Below, one piece after another: positions 13,336 through 24,663 of a stretch of 64,000 nucleotides of DNA (positions are counted from its first letter, which is position 1; each line of letters starts with the position of its first letter). Both the position numbers and the translations under genes were made by a program. Below the pieces are notes generated by a model. The model worked only from the letters and a program-made list of their open reading frames with translations, was not told the origin of the DNA and made no database searches. The stretch comes from Loripinus fragilis (Eukaryota > Mollusca > Bivalvia > Lucinida > Lucinidae), in the NCBI GenBank assembly GCA_964019695.1, contig OZ026517.1, positions 57,047,172 through 57,111,171 of the forward strand, given 5' to 3'.

Positions 13336-14525
13336 GCCGGATACATCCCAGCTTTCCTTAATCTACCAACCAGTGTGTCTGAACCTTTCGTATTTGGGCG
13401 GCAATTCCGAACGAAAGCAGTTTCCGGTACACAAAGCCGCATTTACGATTGGGCAAAGGCTCCAACGAGACTGCTAGATGCGCAGACTTGTTTGAGTCTT
13501 TGCTGAGTGACCGTGGGTGAAATAAACTAAAGCCTCACGAGGTAGCTTTCATGTATAAAAAAGAAGTATAATACACGATTAAGTCTCACACGAGAAACAA
13601 TATTTATTATTTGTCACCTTGTTACGTCGCCGTTTAAATCAATGTATTACCAGATTTCTTGCAAAAATAGTTGTCGCAAAACTATTGAAGCTACAATGAT
13701 GAAAAAAGCACCAAAATAAAGCAAATTGATATACGCAATAAACATTTTTATTGTTGTTTCCTTGTGTCTGTTGATTTCTTATGGCAGTCATTCAAACACA
13801 CAGACAAATTAAAATATCATTTTTTTTCGGTGACGTTAACGTTGCGTAAATGAGAATCGTGATAAAAAAATCATTAACTATTAAACGTTTTTCTACTTTT
13901 GAAGTGTAATTATTTTCATGTTTATTGAGTATTGCTTTTTTCTATTTGATCTTCATACCTGTTAGTTTTGTAAAATTGCATCCATTTATTTTCTCATGGT
14001 AGTTTATACAAAAAAAAAATCTTGAGGAGCACTGTTTGAAACGTCGACATCACTAATAAAATCAATTGTAATTTCTTTGAGTGGGGGAGAGTAGTATTAC
14101 TACTCCAACTCCAAGAACTTTCAGCTTAATGGAACTAAACAATTGGAGAGGCAGTAACATTTTCCCCAAAGGTTCCCACTAGAAGTTGAAGTCCTCTTTC
14201 CCAGTAACACCTATAACCCACGTGCATGTGTATTGTCAACAAAGACGGAGATGCGGAATGAAACGCAGGATAATGTTACTTTGTTTTCAAAATCAGCGTA
14301 CAGTTCAACAATTAAAGAGCGGCGAACATTAACAAACTTAACCTACCTCCATTCTCATCTTAGTTTCTGGAGATGCAGCGAAGGCAGTGTACATACGGAG
14401 TTATCAAGTCAGGACCTGGGCGATTGGGCCTGATTTAGAATTACACAATTCAAACTACATGTCCCACTTTTTATACAGCCAGAATCCCTTTCTTAAAGCC
14501 TACGTGGGTACATAAACAGGTGCTC

Positions 14526-14599
14526 GGACATTTCGGCCACGGACATTTCGGCCTAGGACGTTTCGGCCCGGACATTTCGGCCACGGACATTTCGGCCAT
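14526..14599. repeat. GGACATTTCGGCC short tandem array (5 units)
   Basis: Five units of GGAC(A/G)TTTCGGCC with 1-3 nt spacers. Period about 14-16 bp. Confidence 0.85.
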
Positions 14600-14816
14600 G
14601 ACCATAAATTTTGGGTTTGTAATGTTTGACCAGATAGTGGCTCGAGCTCACAACCTCAGCCTACAGAAGCAGGATTGCGTATTTGCCTCACTGTACCCGA
14701 CTTTGCTATCCGGAGAAAAATGCCTCAAGATTATTACCCTCAATCATTGTCCCGGTTCAAGTAGGGTAGTTGTCAGTTACTGGCGAAATATGCATACATT
14801 ATAAACTGGTCGCCGT

Positions 14817-15130
14817 TTTTGTTTGTTTGTTTTGTTGCTTTTCGTCCCAAGTCAACAGCTATGGTCATTGCGGGACGGTCAGTTCATCAAACCACACTTT
14901 TTCCTGAGCAGGCTTAAACAAGCGGTTAACCAGTAATTCGTGCACATACTTTCGCTTGTAATTGACAACAACCCTTCTTGAATAAATCAGCGGAAGGGAG
15001 GAGAATGACCGTAGAAATCATTTCATGATCAATCTCCACGAAAGTATGGGACCGGACCGGGATCGAACTCGCGACCCCTGGATCTGCATCTGTAGCCAGA
15101 CACGTTACCGACTGCGCTACGCGGCCCGGC
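14817..15130 (-). mobile_element. SINE-A, full-length copy
   Basis: On the minus strand a tRNA-like head has an A box (TAGCGCAGTCGG) and a B box (GAGTTCGATCCC). A conserved body ending in the CGTCCCAAGTCAACAGC region follows, then a (CAAA)-type tail. A perfect 13-bp target duplication AACTGGTCGCCGT lies at 14804-14816 and 15131-15143. Other copies: 34640-34902 and 41688-41886. A Pol III-transcribed, LINE-mobilised SINE. Confidence 0.92.
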
Positions 15131-15749
15131 AACTGGTCGCCGTGATATGCCGACTGATAATGTTGTGAAATTATGGTAACCAATTTATATTAGCCTAGCG
15201 CCCTTTTTGTGTAACATGGGCAAACAGATTAGAACTAGATCAGACGCCGCACTGTTTGCTTAGCGCATTGAGCGAAATTTTAAATTACAACCCAACAACC
15301 CTTGAATCAGAAATGGGTCCGGCCTTTTCGCAGTATTGTGAAATTCCATTGGGCATATATGGGTTGAGCCTAAACAACAACAACAACAAAAATAAAAGAA
15401 AAAAAGTGAAAAAAATAAAAGAAAATACCCATCGCCGAATCTTTATTTACGCTAGTTATCAAATTTGCAATACAACTTTGCAAGAACGCATTTTTGTGAT
15501 TTTATTTTTCAGATACAGTTTTGTGTTGAATTTTTAACTACCAAGTCAACATTTTTGCATCATGTCGGACTAGAGTATTCACTGCTGCATTGTGGTCGAA
15601 CTTTAACGCGATGGTAGAAAAAAGATTGCCCTAAAGCTCGCGAACGCTTGTAATATTTTGGGTCAGGTGTGGTACTTAAGTCGCAACCTATTTAATTTAA
15701 ATTTGATCTTACTTTTCCACAGAACATTTAACATGCCGATTCTGCTGTT

Positions 15750-15951
15750 TGTTTACTTGATTCTTTACGTCCCATCAACAATCTGTCAGTCATGTGGGAA
15801 CGGGTCGTCCTGGGTTGAACCAGTACTAAGCTTGGATTAATGTGTCTTGCTCAAGGACACAACACAGTGACGCTGGTGAAGCTCGAACCCGTGGTACCTC
15901 CGTCTCGAGTCAAGCTCTATACCACTGAGCCACTGCGCTCCCCCTCCCCCT
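15750..15951 (-). mobile_element. SINE-B, full-length copy
   Basis: The minus-strand head has A box TGGCTCAGTGG and B box GGTTCGAGCT. It is followed by the GTGTCCTTGAGCAAGACAC block and the end segment TTGATGGGACGTAAAGAATC with an A-rich tail. Target duplication ATTCTGCTGTT lies at 15739-15749 and 15952-15962. Same family as 39999-40195 and 56065-56121. Confidence 0.92.
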
Positions 15952-17817
15952 ATTCTGCTGTTGCAATGCGAAGGACAGGCCCTGCCAAATGCCCGACAGG
16001 GCGTATATAGTATACAAAGTATCAAAACCTTCTCCAGGTCCCGAAGTTATAACATCTTTTGGTGCTCAACTCAACTGAGCATGGGATTTATGCTGTTCAT
16101 AAATGTAAAGAAATGTTGGCATTTAAACAGTATATTTAAAATCGGAGAGTTTTTCCATGTAAACAAGAAAACATTTTCGTTCAAGTTAACATTTTAGTTT
16201 TCACGGGCAGTTGAACATATAATGTCGCGGCCAGGTTTTTCCGAATTTCAAAAGTCAATGTGCAAATTTGTGCCCAATTTTATACGGAGATGTGTCCGTG
16301 ATGACCCATATTTGTGCTGTCAAAATATTAGTGCAGGAAACTATCGCACCAGTCGACGGCTACGTCCATTTAGTGCACATTTTCAAGCGAAGGCTGACAT
16401 GGCATCCTACCTCAAGGAATCATTTATATGTCAAAATTGAAGAATACGAAAGAAATGGAGTTCGTACGTTTGACTTACGATTAAATTCAATTTTTTTGTT
16501 TAACCATCATCAGTAAGGGTACGCTACGTCGCTACCCAGTTTTATGTTAGTAACAGCGATGGTCCGATGTCTTAAGGCGTAAAAACTTCACAACGTTGTG
16601 AATGACTCATCGTGACGTCACGCAACGTTAGTTCTAAAATCAACGTCAAACCGTCCAAAGTTCAAATTCCAATATCTTTTCTAATAATTTAAATATCTTG
16701 ATCAAACAAAAACGAGTTTACTCTTCATATAATGACCTGTATAAAAATCACAGAATCTCAAAATGGCCAAATTTACCCCGAAGACACATTTTCCCATGGC
16801 GCGGCTCATGTGAAAACGTTAAATGTGACGTTAACGTCAAAATAAAGATCAAGAAACCCCGTCCTTTCCATTTTTGGTTATTTGGCGTCGACTTGACAAT
16901 GTGCAAATTAAACAGACTTCAAATCATATTCGTAATACAGTCAAATAATGCGTCAAAACACGCTACTTGAATGGCAAGATACACAATGGAAGTGAAAAAA
17001 ACGATAAACGTCACTTAGAGACGTCGGGTTTGGGTCGCTTGTGAATATACGGGGTAAGATAAACCTAGAGACATCAGAACATGACCGAACTTGTTAACTG
17101 TAACATAAACTTTTTCACTGGACCATTTTATCATTAGAGAAACACAAAAACATCATGGAAACCATTAAAACGTAGGGTATCGAATTTTGACGTCAGAATT
17201 GAGTTTTTTTGACGTCTGAAGATCTCAAGTCCTATTTCTTGAACAAAACGTCCTTGTAATGAATAAATCTCAAGCAGAAAAGAAACTTTACGCGTTTCAC
17301 GCAACATTCGGAGTTGACGTTAATGACGATAAGCCATTTCAGAATCCTACAGAAACGTCGCCATTTGATCATTTCCTTGAACCGCAATCTATGCCAAGAC
17401 TTTTTAAAACAATACACCGATGGTTGATTCAAACTTTGCTTTTGTCGACCCTGTTTCAGCAGTTTACTACGGGGGGTCAGGCTGGTTACACGCATATCAA
17501 AATGATTACGTAATCGATAATTACGTTAAACCTGCTGTAATTTGACGGCCACATAATGCTCCTATGGATTAATATCATTTGCACTAAAAACTTGCATCAT
17601 ATTGTATGCTTACAATGACTCATAGTGTTTGTTGCGTTTCTTTATTCCTTAAGTATATATGCACGAGGTACTGGTTAACAGCTTAGTCAAGCTTGACCAA
17701 GAAATAGCTTGGTTAGGTAATTGACCGTCGACATGACCAAATCTGTTGACTGAGATGTAAAGAATATAATCAAACCAAAACCAGTACACATGTACATAGC
17801 ACAAATTATTTACTTGC

Positions 17818-18079
17818 CAGGGCCCGGAATTACAATGCCTCCTTAGAGTTAAGGGAGACTTAAGTTAAGTATTGATTTTTCAGGGTGCGAAAAATAACGC
17901 TTAAAACTGATTAAAATCAAAACAGTTTTAATTTTTCTGAAGATCACAATGATATCTTTGACCACAAATACTACATCGATCCGGGCAATTTATTTAGCAT
18001 TTAATATAGCATGTTGAAATATCAATTCTCAACTTAAGTCTTGCTTAACTTTAAGGAGACATTGTAATTCCAGGCCCTG
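17818..18079. mobile_element. MITE with CAGGGCCCGGAATTACAATG ends
   Basis: Left end 17818-17870 and right end 18005-18079 are inverted repeats of roughly 60 bp with substitutions (terminal CAGGGCC / GGCCCTG). A lone right end recurs at 18838-18900. No clear target duplication. CAGGG ends would fit a hAT-like MITE, but this is not proven. Confidence 0.6.
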
Positions 18080-18222
18080 GTCCACTAGTGAAGCATCAGA
18101 TATTTCCTTAGCAAGAGCTGCCGGTTTTGGGTCTGCTCTGCAAAAGTGTTAAAAGGCGTCTATAAGGTAAAGGGTTTAAATCCACTCCTGCTTATGTCAT
18201 TCTTTAACAATGCATGCATGAT

Positions 18223-18436
18223 TAGCTGGGCCGCGATGCAAGAAACCTGTCTTCGGGGGTTTGTGAACCAAAAAGGCGCAGACCAGCCTGCGCATCCGCG
18301 CAGTCTGATCAGCGCCTTTGTTATTCGCTTTGTGCACGGTTCCATAATTATGTAATCTTGCGAGTAGTGAAATTTTAATTTTCTAGCTAGTCACTGTAGA
18401 TGAAGAGACAGGTTTTCTCGCGACGAGGCCCAGCTA
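18223..18436. mobile_element. GCGCAG-family MITE copy
   Basis: The ends TAGCTGGGCC and GGCCCAGCTA are inverted. Inside is the family palindrome AAGGCGCAGACCAGCCTGCG...GATCAGCGCCTTTGTT. A truncated copy follows at 19175-19225. Confidence 0.6.
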
Positions 18437-20640
18437 TCTAGTGGGGCTTGAGACCTAAATTTTATCATGGCCTTCATTGATCTCCCTGTTTTGCATATAT
18501 GAGCAGTAAAGGCTTTTACAAGACTGCACAGATGTACAGGCTTATCTGAACCTTGGCCGTTTGCCTATGTGATAAGTACCAAAGTCTCACACACTGGCTC
18601 CAGGTTTCTTCTAGATAAATGAAATGTTTTAGCATAAAATATTTACTTATCCACTAGTTAAACCTTTTACCTAATAGAAACACATTTTAACACTTTTGCA
18701 AAAAGAGCAGAACCAGATCAGGAAGATTTTGGGTATTGTCCACGCGCACCATTCCCGCGGCGGGAAACGGGGAAAGTTGTCTGGGTCCCGTCTTTCGCAT
18801 CAATACAGTTTTTAGCTGCGCTTACATGTAGCATGGTGAAATATCAATACTAAACTTAAGTCTTGCTTAACTTTAAGGAGGCATTGTAATTCCGGGCCCT
18901 GATTTGTAACAAGCGGTGTGGCGCAATTGGCAAGATCAGCAACTTTTATACGGAGTATGCTTCATCGAGTCCCGTTAGGAGTCACTTTTGTTTTTTCATG
19001 CAAATAATCTTTTTAAAGCTTTCTTCCCTACTATTGATATGCATCTCGTAAGATTTTGAATTTTAACACGTATTCCCCCTTTTTTACCAGTTGAAGAAAT
19101 CGCTGATGATGGATCAATATTACATATAAGTAGATCCATTGGGTCAGGTGCAACTCTCTTATCAAATGGGCCTCGACGCGCGACAAAACCTGTCTTCGGG
19201 GGTTTGCAAACAACAAAGGTGCAGACAAGCTTCTTCAGCCAACACTTAAATTCTAATTGTACAGCAAAACCCGACGACGTTATTGCTTCATAAAGTTTAA
19301 GTCACTGAAACTTTTCTTTAGTAGCAGAGATTTAAAGTCATCGACTGAACTAACGTCAAAAAGCAAACCGACTGTATCACATTCCTGCCTATCTAATCAA
19401 AATGAAAGCATCTTCTCGATGACTAACAAAGTTCATGACACACATTTGATACTTCTCGTGTTTCTTGATTTAGAAAAAGTAGGGGATCTTTCACTTATAT
19501 ATTTTGTCAAATGATACAGTTGACCACTATCTCAAATATTTTACATTATCAATGCTTTAAATTAATTTGAAGTGGACAATTTTATCATGGGTTATTCACA
19601 AATGCACACTCTTTAATATGCAATCAAATTGTTTGCTTTGTATTCCTTTTAGACATACATTAACGCTACTATCATAATGTAGCGTTTTTAAAGCTAGTCA
19701 GTATATTTTCACTACCGTTATTCAAAGGTTCTGCCGTTAGCATTCTAAGAGGGCAAAGAGATATCTATAAGCAATTTTAAGCATGCGTAAATACATGTAA
19801 TATGTAATAACATATTATATACTATGCACAATAAGTTTAGCAATTTCTTATGTTCCGCATCTTTTTTGTGCTCATCTTCGTGCAGTGCCATTCAATTTCA
19901 ATTGCAATGACGAGAACGGGAACTTAGGCAAATAAAACCACGAAATTTCAGACGCAATCCTTTAAATATGCATTTGTGGAGAGCAAGAATTGAAGCAGGG
20001 GTCAGTAAGCAAAAATCACATCCGTTGTAAGTAATGCTAAAATGATAAACATGTTACCCGGATGTAGCCGCCCGTGATGGATCGCCACGTGAGAGCTCGA
20101 GAAAAAAAAATCGAAATTTAATTGTTTAAAGTGTTTAAGAAGCTGCCATACCTGAAGATATGTTTTTATAATACTGTTTAACATTTAATTGAACGATGTA
20201 TAGGTGAATTCCATCCTGTTTACTTATTTATTGTGTTTTTTGAACTTTTTTTTGATTGTTCGAACACTAGTCCGTGTCGGAAACCCTTCCCGCTAGTGAA
20301 AACTAGCGCGCGAAAAATAGACAAAGTTCTGGAAAAATTCATTTAAGAGTTAAGCTGTTCCCATTGTCAATTAGCATTGTTTTATATACCAAATGAGTCA
20401 GTTTGTGTCAATATTATTAATTTAGTTGGGTGAACTAAATGCCAACAATGTCGAAAGGGAAAGTTAGGGGTCATCTCAAAACCGGTTTTGAGCAATAAGT
20501 CAGCTGTTAATACAAGACTGTAAATTATGAAAATGAATGGACATACCTGAGCTGTATAAACTACATAATAGTATAAATTTGTTATTTTCATAAAAACTTA
20601 GTAGATTATTTAAAATGTAAGAATTATGTAAGAATTATCT
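18437..20640. other. Intergenic, AT-rich
   Basis: No supported gene. A weak tRNA-like string (GTGTGGCGCAATTGG...TCGAGTCCCG) at 18913-18985 is probably an old SINE remnant. A truncated GCGCAG-family copy lies at 19175-19225. Confidence 0.4.
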
Positions 20641-20666
20641 CCTATGTCTGAGAAAAGAATAAGTAA

Positions 20667-21371
20667 TCCTTGCAGCACTTTGCTGACATAGAAGAGAGTT
20701 TGCCTAGAAGACAAAGGACTGCAGTGATAGTTAGCGATAGCAAGGGAAGGAGGCTAAAGGAGCAAGTGCGGATAACCAGTCCCATCGAACGTCGAATCGT
20801 TTGGCTATGTAAAGCAGGCCTAGCCTCCGAGGAGGGTATTATCTGGCTCAAGTCAAAACTAAGCCAATTGAAAGCAGACCATGGTGAAATTTCAATCCAC
20901 TTATTCCTTGGAACTTGTGACTTTACGTGCAAAACGGGTGATTTCATAACAATACAAGAAAATGTATCAGGCAAATATGACCGTATGATAGACAATTTTC
21001 ATCTACTCTCAGACTATGCCAAGAGAAAAAAATTTGAAGTTACATTCTTTGAATTACCCTATTATTCAATAACCGAATGGAACCGTTACAAAGGTGATCC
21101 AATGCCTCAAGTATTCCAGAATGATGATCATACATTATGTGCCATAGTTAAAAAGGTAAACAACGCCATCAAAGAAATAAACCTAGAAAACGGCAAACAC
21201 TCACCAGTATTCAATTGCGACCTGGAAAGGAGCCGCAAAGGAACTTGGCAAAATGAACGCTACTATTTGAATTTTTCTCTGTATGCTGACGGCATCCACC
21301 CAAATCCGTTATTGGCCAAACTGTGGTTAAGGAGAATCGCAGCTCAAATCAAGCGAGACCTCTATTATTAA
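20667..21371 (+). CDS. SGNH/GDSL-hydrolase-like protein (probably transposon-borne, 5' incomplete)
   Basis: An open frame of about 234 codons. Near residue 23 is VIVSDSKG, which fits the block I nucleophile Asp-Ser. Near residue 90 is LFLGTCD, at the position of block III (usually GxND). Near residue 211 is ADGIHPN, which fits the block V Asp-x-x-His. The Asn of block III is replaced by Cys, so activity is uncertain. There is no ATG before the conserved core; the frame opens after a TAA at 20664. The CTTGCAG at 20667-20673 could be a splice acceptor, so this may be an exon or a 5'-truncated copy. A poly(A)/(TAA)n tract follows at 21564. Esterase-like and PHD domains are known from CR1-like LINE ORF1 proteins, and a PHD-type ORF lies 2 kb downstream, so a LINE origin is likely but unproven. 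Confidence 0.6.
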   Translation, partial: SLQHFADIEESLPRRQRTAVIVSDSKGRRLKEQVRITSPIERRIVWLCKAGLASEEGIIWLKSKLSQLKADHGEISIHLFLGTCDFTCKTGDFITIQENVSGKYDRMIDNFHLLSDYAKRKKFEVTFFELPYYSITEWNRYKGDPMPQVFQNDDHTLCAIVKKVNNAIKEINLENGKHSPVFNCDLERSRKGTWQNERYYLNFSLYADGIHPNPLLAKLWLRRIAAQIKRDLYY

Positions 21372-21563
21372 ATAGTTATATTATTCACTTCCTGTGTTGT
21401 TTTGTGGCCCTATATAGATATAAACAATATAAACATTCTTACAAGGGTAAACTAATTACAAATTCATGGATTGTAAATTCCCTACTAGTGGAGTATGACC
21501 TCGACTTAAATATCTCAGCGCCATTATATGCTGAGTTGACTACATTCTCTGTGGCAACACATT

Positions 21564-21598
21564 AAAAAAAAAAAAAAAAAAAATAATAATAATAATAA
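21564..21598 (+). repeat. Poly(A) plus (TAA)n tract
   Basis: Twenty A residues followed by five TAA repeats, about 190 bp after the SGNH-like ORF. This would fit the 3' tail of a retrocopied unit. No AATAAA is evident just before it. Confidence 0.85.
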
Positions 21599-21619
21599 GT
21601 TAAACTCAGGATTGGACCT

Positions 21620-23340
21620 TCTGTGTGTTGTGCGGAGACTGCCCCATGATGGTGAGTAGATCAATCTTGAGTCAGGGAAATTCCTATAAATCTTATACTA
21701 CACACATACAACATTAAGTCTGTGCGGGGACTGCCCCGTCATAGTGATCAAGGTAAATGCTTTATGTGCGGGGACTGCCCCGTCATGAATAAACAGTATA
21801 AGATTGTGGCCATCATGAATTTTGATCAAGTAAAAATGATTGAGAACAGTAATGTTTGTGCGGGGACTGCCCCGTAAAAGTTTGTTTTGTGGCTATATTC
21901 AAGCTGAATCAACATAAATAAACAGAAATAAGTTGTTCTATCCATAAAGCGAGAAAAGACTCATAAATGTTACACTATATACATATACAACATCATGATT
22001 GTGCGGGGACTGCCCAGCCATAGTGATCAAGGATAAAACTTGTGTGAGGGAATTGCCCTGTCATAAACAATAATATAAGGTTGACAGTGAGGGGATTGCC
22101 CTGTCATAAGCAATAATATAAGGTTGTGTGACCATAACATTATATAAGCTGTGATCATCATAAAAAGGGAGTAAATGGATGTTTGGTGGCCTATAAAAGC
22201 TGTGATTGAGATGTGCATGGACTGCACTGAATGTATATAGTCATAAAGGAAAGGACCTTCTACGTGTTGAGCGGGGACTGCCCCGTCACAGTGATTGTTC
22301 CATCTTCTAGGCTATATAGTGATCAAAATAAAAAAAAATAAAAAATTAAATAAATAAAATTATGGATGTGGACTGCCCCATCATAATGAAACAGCAAAGT
22401 GTTGTGCGTGGACTGCCCGTTATGGTAATTTGAGTGAACGTATATACTTATAAAGGAAGGGACCTCATGTGTGTTGTGCGGGGACTGCCCCGTCACATTG
22501 GTTGTATTCATCTACAAGGCTAAAAAGTGATCAAGATAATAATGACTACCCAGCCATAATGAAACAGTAATACAAAACTGATAGATATAATTCTATGGAA
22601 AGGGTGTTTTGTGGCTTTATATATAATCATTATACCCCCAATTATGGGGATTGCCCAATCATAAAAAAGAAAAAAAAAATAGTAAGAGGTTGTTGCTGGC
22701 CTTATATTAGTTGTGATATCATAAATAAACAGTAAGAGTCCTTTTGTGGCCCTATATAAGTTGTGATCATCATAAACAAAAAGTAAAGAGTTGTTTTTGT
22801 GCATGGGACTGCCCCGTCACAGTGAAGTTGAGTGAACATATAAACTTGTACGGAAAGGGACCCTCAGTGTGTTGTGCGGGGACTGCCCCGTCACAGTATT
22901 TTGTATAAAAAGTATGGGACTGCCCCATCACAGTGAAGTTGAGTGATCATACATATATATATACATATATACGGAAAGGGACCCTCAGTGTGTTGTGCGG
23001 GGACTGCCCGGTCACAGTATTTTATATAAAAAGTATGGGACTGCCCCAGCACAGTGAAGTTGAGTGATCATACATATATATATACATATATACGGAAAGG
23101 GACCCTCAGTGTGTTGTGTGGGGACTGCCCCGTCATAGTGGTTGTATACACCCGCAAGGCTAAATAGTGATCATAGACAATTATGTGTGGGGACTGCCCC
23201 ATCATAAAGATATAGTAGAATGAAACTGGTGAGTTCAACTCCATCAAACAGTGTGCATATTGATCTTTCTTGTTACTAAGGCTTGATCGAGGACAGTATT
23301 TATGCGCGGGGACTGCCCCGTCATAAATGAACAGTGAGAG
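21620..23340. repeat. Array of about 19 GCGGGGACTGCCCCGTCA hairpin motifs
   Basis: Copies lie near 21632, 21723, 21767, 21857, 22001, 22040, 22088, 22270, 22366, 22402, 22477, 22800, 22874, 22914, 22997, 23033, 23115, 23185 and 23303. The core CGGGG-ACTG-CCCCG is a 5-bp stem with a 4-nt loop; flanking TGTG and CAC can extend it. Spacers are AT-rich and mostly variable. From 22820 to 23110 a longer unit of about 121 bp repeats (GGAAAGGGACCCTCAGTGTG). The array stops 34 bp before the PHD ORF. A LINE 5' leader or promoter array is inferred. Confidence 0.85.
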
Positions 23341-23373
23341 GTAACTTGTTGAAGCATTTTACAAGATAGAAAT

Positions 23374-24408
23374 ATGGCATCAAACTACCCAAAATACAGA
23401 CAAGACCCTAAACCAAATTTAACCCTTAACTTTAGTGGCACCGGTACTAGTGGGCTTTTCAGAACAAGGACCACAGAAGCAAAGCGTGCGAGACAGGACT
23501 CTAATGAAGATAATGTACAGATTTGCAGTAAATGTGACAAAGAGATAGGGGAGGGTATAAACTGTTCAGGATGTAAACAACTGTTTTGTTTCAATTGTGC
23601 TGGTATAAGCAAAGGTCTGCATAATTGCCTTCTAAAGGGGGAGTTAGATGATTTTAAATGGGACTGTAAATGTTGCAAATCACTTTTTCCTTCCTTGGAC
23701 AACATATCTAAAGTGCTGCAAGATATAAGGACACAACATGACTCTAGGTTATATGCCGTAGAAAGCAGGCTTAATACTATTGAAGAAACAACAAAATACT
23801 CAATAAAGGAGAGTGTAACAGAGTTAAAAACTGAAATTATAGATGGTATTAAAGATGATATCAATAACCTAGTAGATTCAAGAAATAAGGAACTGGAGGA
23901 TAGAAGAAGGCGAGAGTTGAATTTGACAATATTCAGTTTGCCTGAATACAATTATCCTACAGGTGCCGAAAACAAAGCTAAAGATGAGTTAGACGTCAAA
24001 TACATAAGTACCAAACATGGCCTACAAGAAATTAAGATAGTGACCTGCTTTAGGCTTGGGAAAAAACAAGCTAACAAAACACGACCGCTTAAAGTTATAT
24101 TAGCAGAAAAGGCACAACGAAAGTTCATGTTAGAAAACGCCAAGTTCATTCCAACAAAATTACCACCTGAGTGGAAAAATGTGATTGTGTCTAAAGACCT
24201 GACGCCGGTACAGTGGGAGGAGAGGAAAACGTTTATATCCAACAAAAAAGATACAATTCAAACCAAAAAGAACCCTGGTCAGAATGCCGATCATCAAAAT
24301 GCATTGGTGGTTAATGATACAAATACAAGGAGATTTAGCTTTAGGACGCCGAGAGTTGCCACATCTAGGCCAGAAAAAACTAACAATCATGAAAAGAACA
24401 CACATTAA
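23374..24408 (+). CDS. LINE ORF1 protein with PHD-type zinc finger
   Basis: 344 codons starting at an ATG just after the palindromic array. Residues 51-101 hold a Cys-rich finger of PHD type: CSKC, then CSGC, CFNC and a C-terminal CKCC, with a His between. Residues about 105-185 (IEETTKYSIKESVTELKTEI) are likely coiled coil. Residues about 185-290 (RRRRELNLTIFSLPEY...VKYISTKHG...KIVTCFRLGK) resemble the RNA-binding region of LINE ORF1 proteins. PHD fingers are known in ORF1 of CR1-like LINEs, where ORF1p coats the RNA and assists target-primed reverse transcription. The frame is intact. ORF2 sequence opens within a few bases of its stop. Confidence 0.85.
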   Translation: MASNYPKYRQDPKPNLTLNFSGTGTSGLFRTRTTEAKRARQDSNEDNVQICSKCDKEIGEGINCSGCKQLFCFNCAGISKGLHNCLLKGELDDFKWDCKCCKSLFPSLDNISKVLQDIRTQHDSRLYAVESRLNTIEETTKYSIKESVTELKTEIIDGIKDDINNLVDSRNKELEDRRRRELNLTIFSLPEYNYPTGAENKAKDELDVKYISTKHGLQEIKIVTCFRLGKKQANKTRPLKVILAEKAQRKFMLENAKFIPTKLPPEWKNVIVSKDLTPVQWEERKTFISNKKDTIQTKKNPGQNADHQNALVVNDTNTRRFSFRTPRVATSRPEKTNNHEKNTH

Positions 24409-24663
24409 CAGAGTACCGTGCTCGACACAAGTAACAACACCTCACCTAAAGCAGCCATGGAGACAGAATCTATACATATTAGCCCAATTTCTGGAAATCT
24501 ATCAAACATAAATGTCTTTGAAGATACGGCACAAAATTCCTCGTTCATGTCAAAAAACTCCATCTACAATGAGACAACATTGCAGGAGGATGACACAACC
24601 ATTATTGGAGGAACTCCGGCTCTGTTACATGATGAGCCAGTTTCTCTAACCATGGACCGCTAG

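Larger units (their letters stand above)
12940..16807. mobile_element. 3.87-kb nested TIR element
   Basis: The ends GAGCCACGCCATGCAATAAT and (reverse-complemented) GAGCCGCGCCATGGGAAAAT form an imperfect inverted repeat that continues through TGTGTCTTCGGG. ATGT at 12936-12939 is repeated at 16808-16811. The compact family-T copy reads straight through this point at about 45412 (AAAACATATGAAAACG), giving the empty site. The inside carries two SINEs, a GGACATTTCGGCC array and an A-rich tract, but no transposase. About 400 bp (13640-14060) is homologous to 41180-41650 inside the 39599-43481 element. Confidence 0.7.
12771..17655. mobile_element. TA-flanked DNA element, family T, long copy
   Basis: The termini TACTTAAGGAATAAAGAAAC form TIRs, flanked by TA at 12769-12770 and 17656-17657. 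Ends and subterminal sequence match the compact copy 45250-46368: 12771-12935 aligns with its left part and 16812-17655 with its right part. The excess length is explained by a nested element at 12940-16807. Without it this copy is about 1013 bp; the compact copy is 1119 bp, the difference being a ~106-bp segment missing near 17076. Short frames at 17232-17513 are conserved as DNA in both copies but show no transposase motif, so both copies look non-autonomous. TA target preference suggests the Tc1/mariner group. Confidence 0.8.

Noticed and set aside
14817..15130. tRNA gene on the minus strand
   Set aside because: The tRNA-like head has A and B boxes but is the 5' part of a SINE with body, tail and target duplication. 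The same applies to 15750-15951, 39999-40195 and 42575-42642.
16222..16516. Overlapping 72- and 82-codon frames
   Set aside because: There is no family similarity that I recognise, and they lie within the nested TIR element.
17232..17513. Opposed 84-87-codon frames in the family T element
   Set aside because: The DNA is conserved in the second copy but both frames are interrupted or altered there, and no transposase motif is present.
23385..24405. Minus-strand frames of 188, 97 and 81 codons
   Set aside because: They are antisense to LINE ORF1 and lack motifs.
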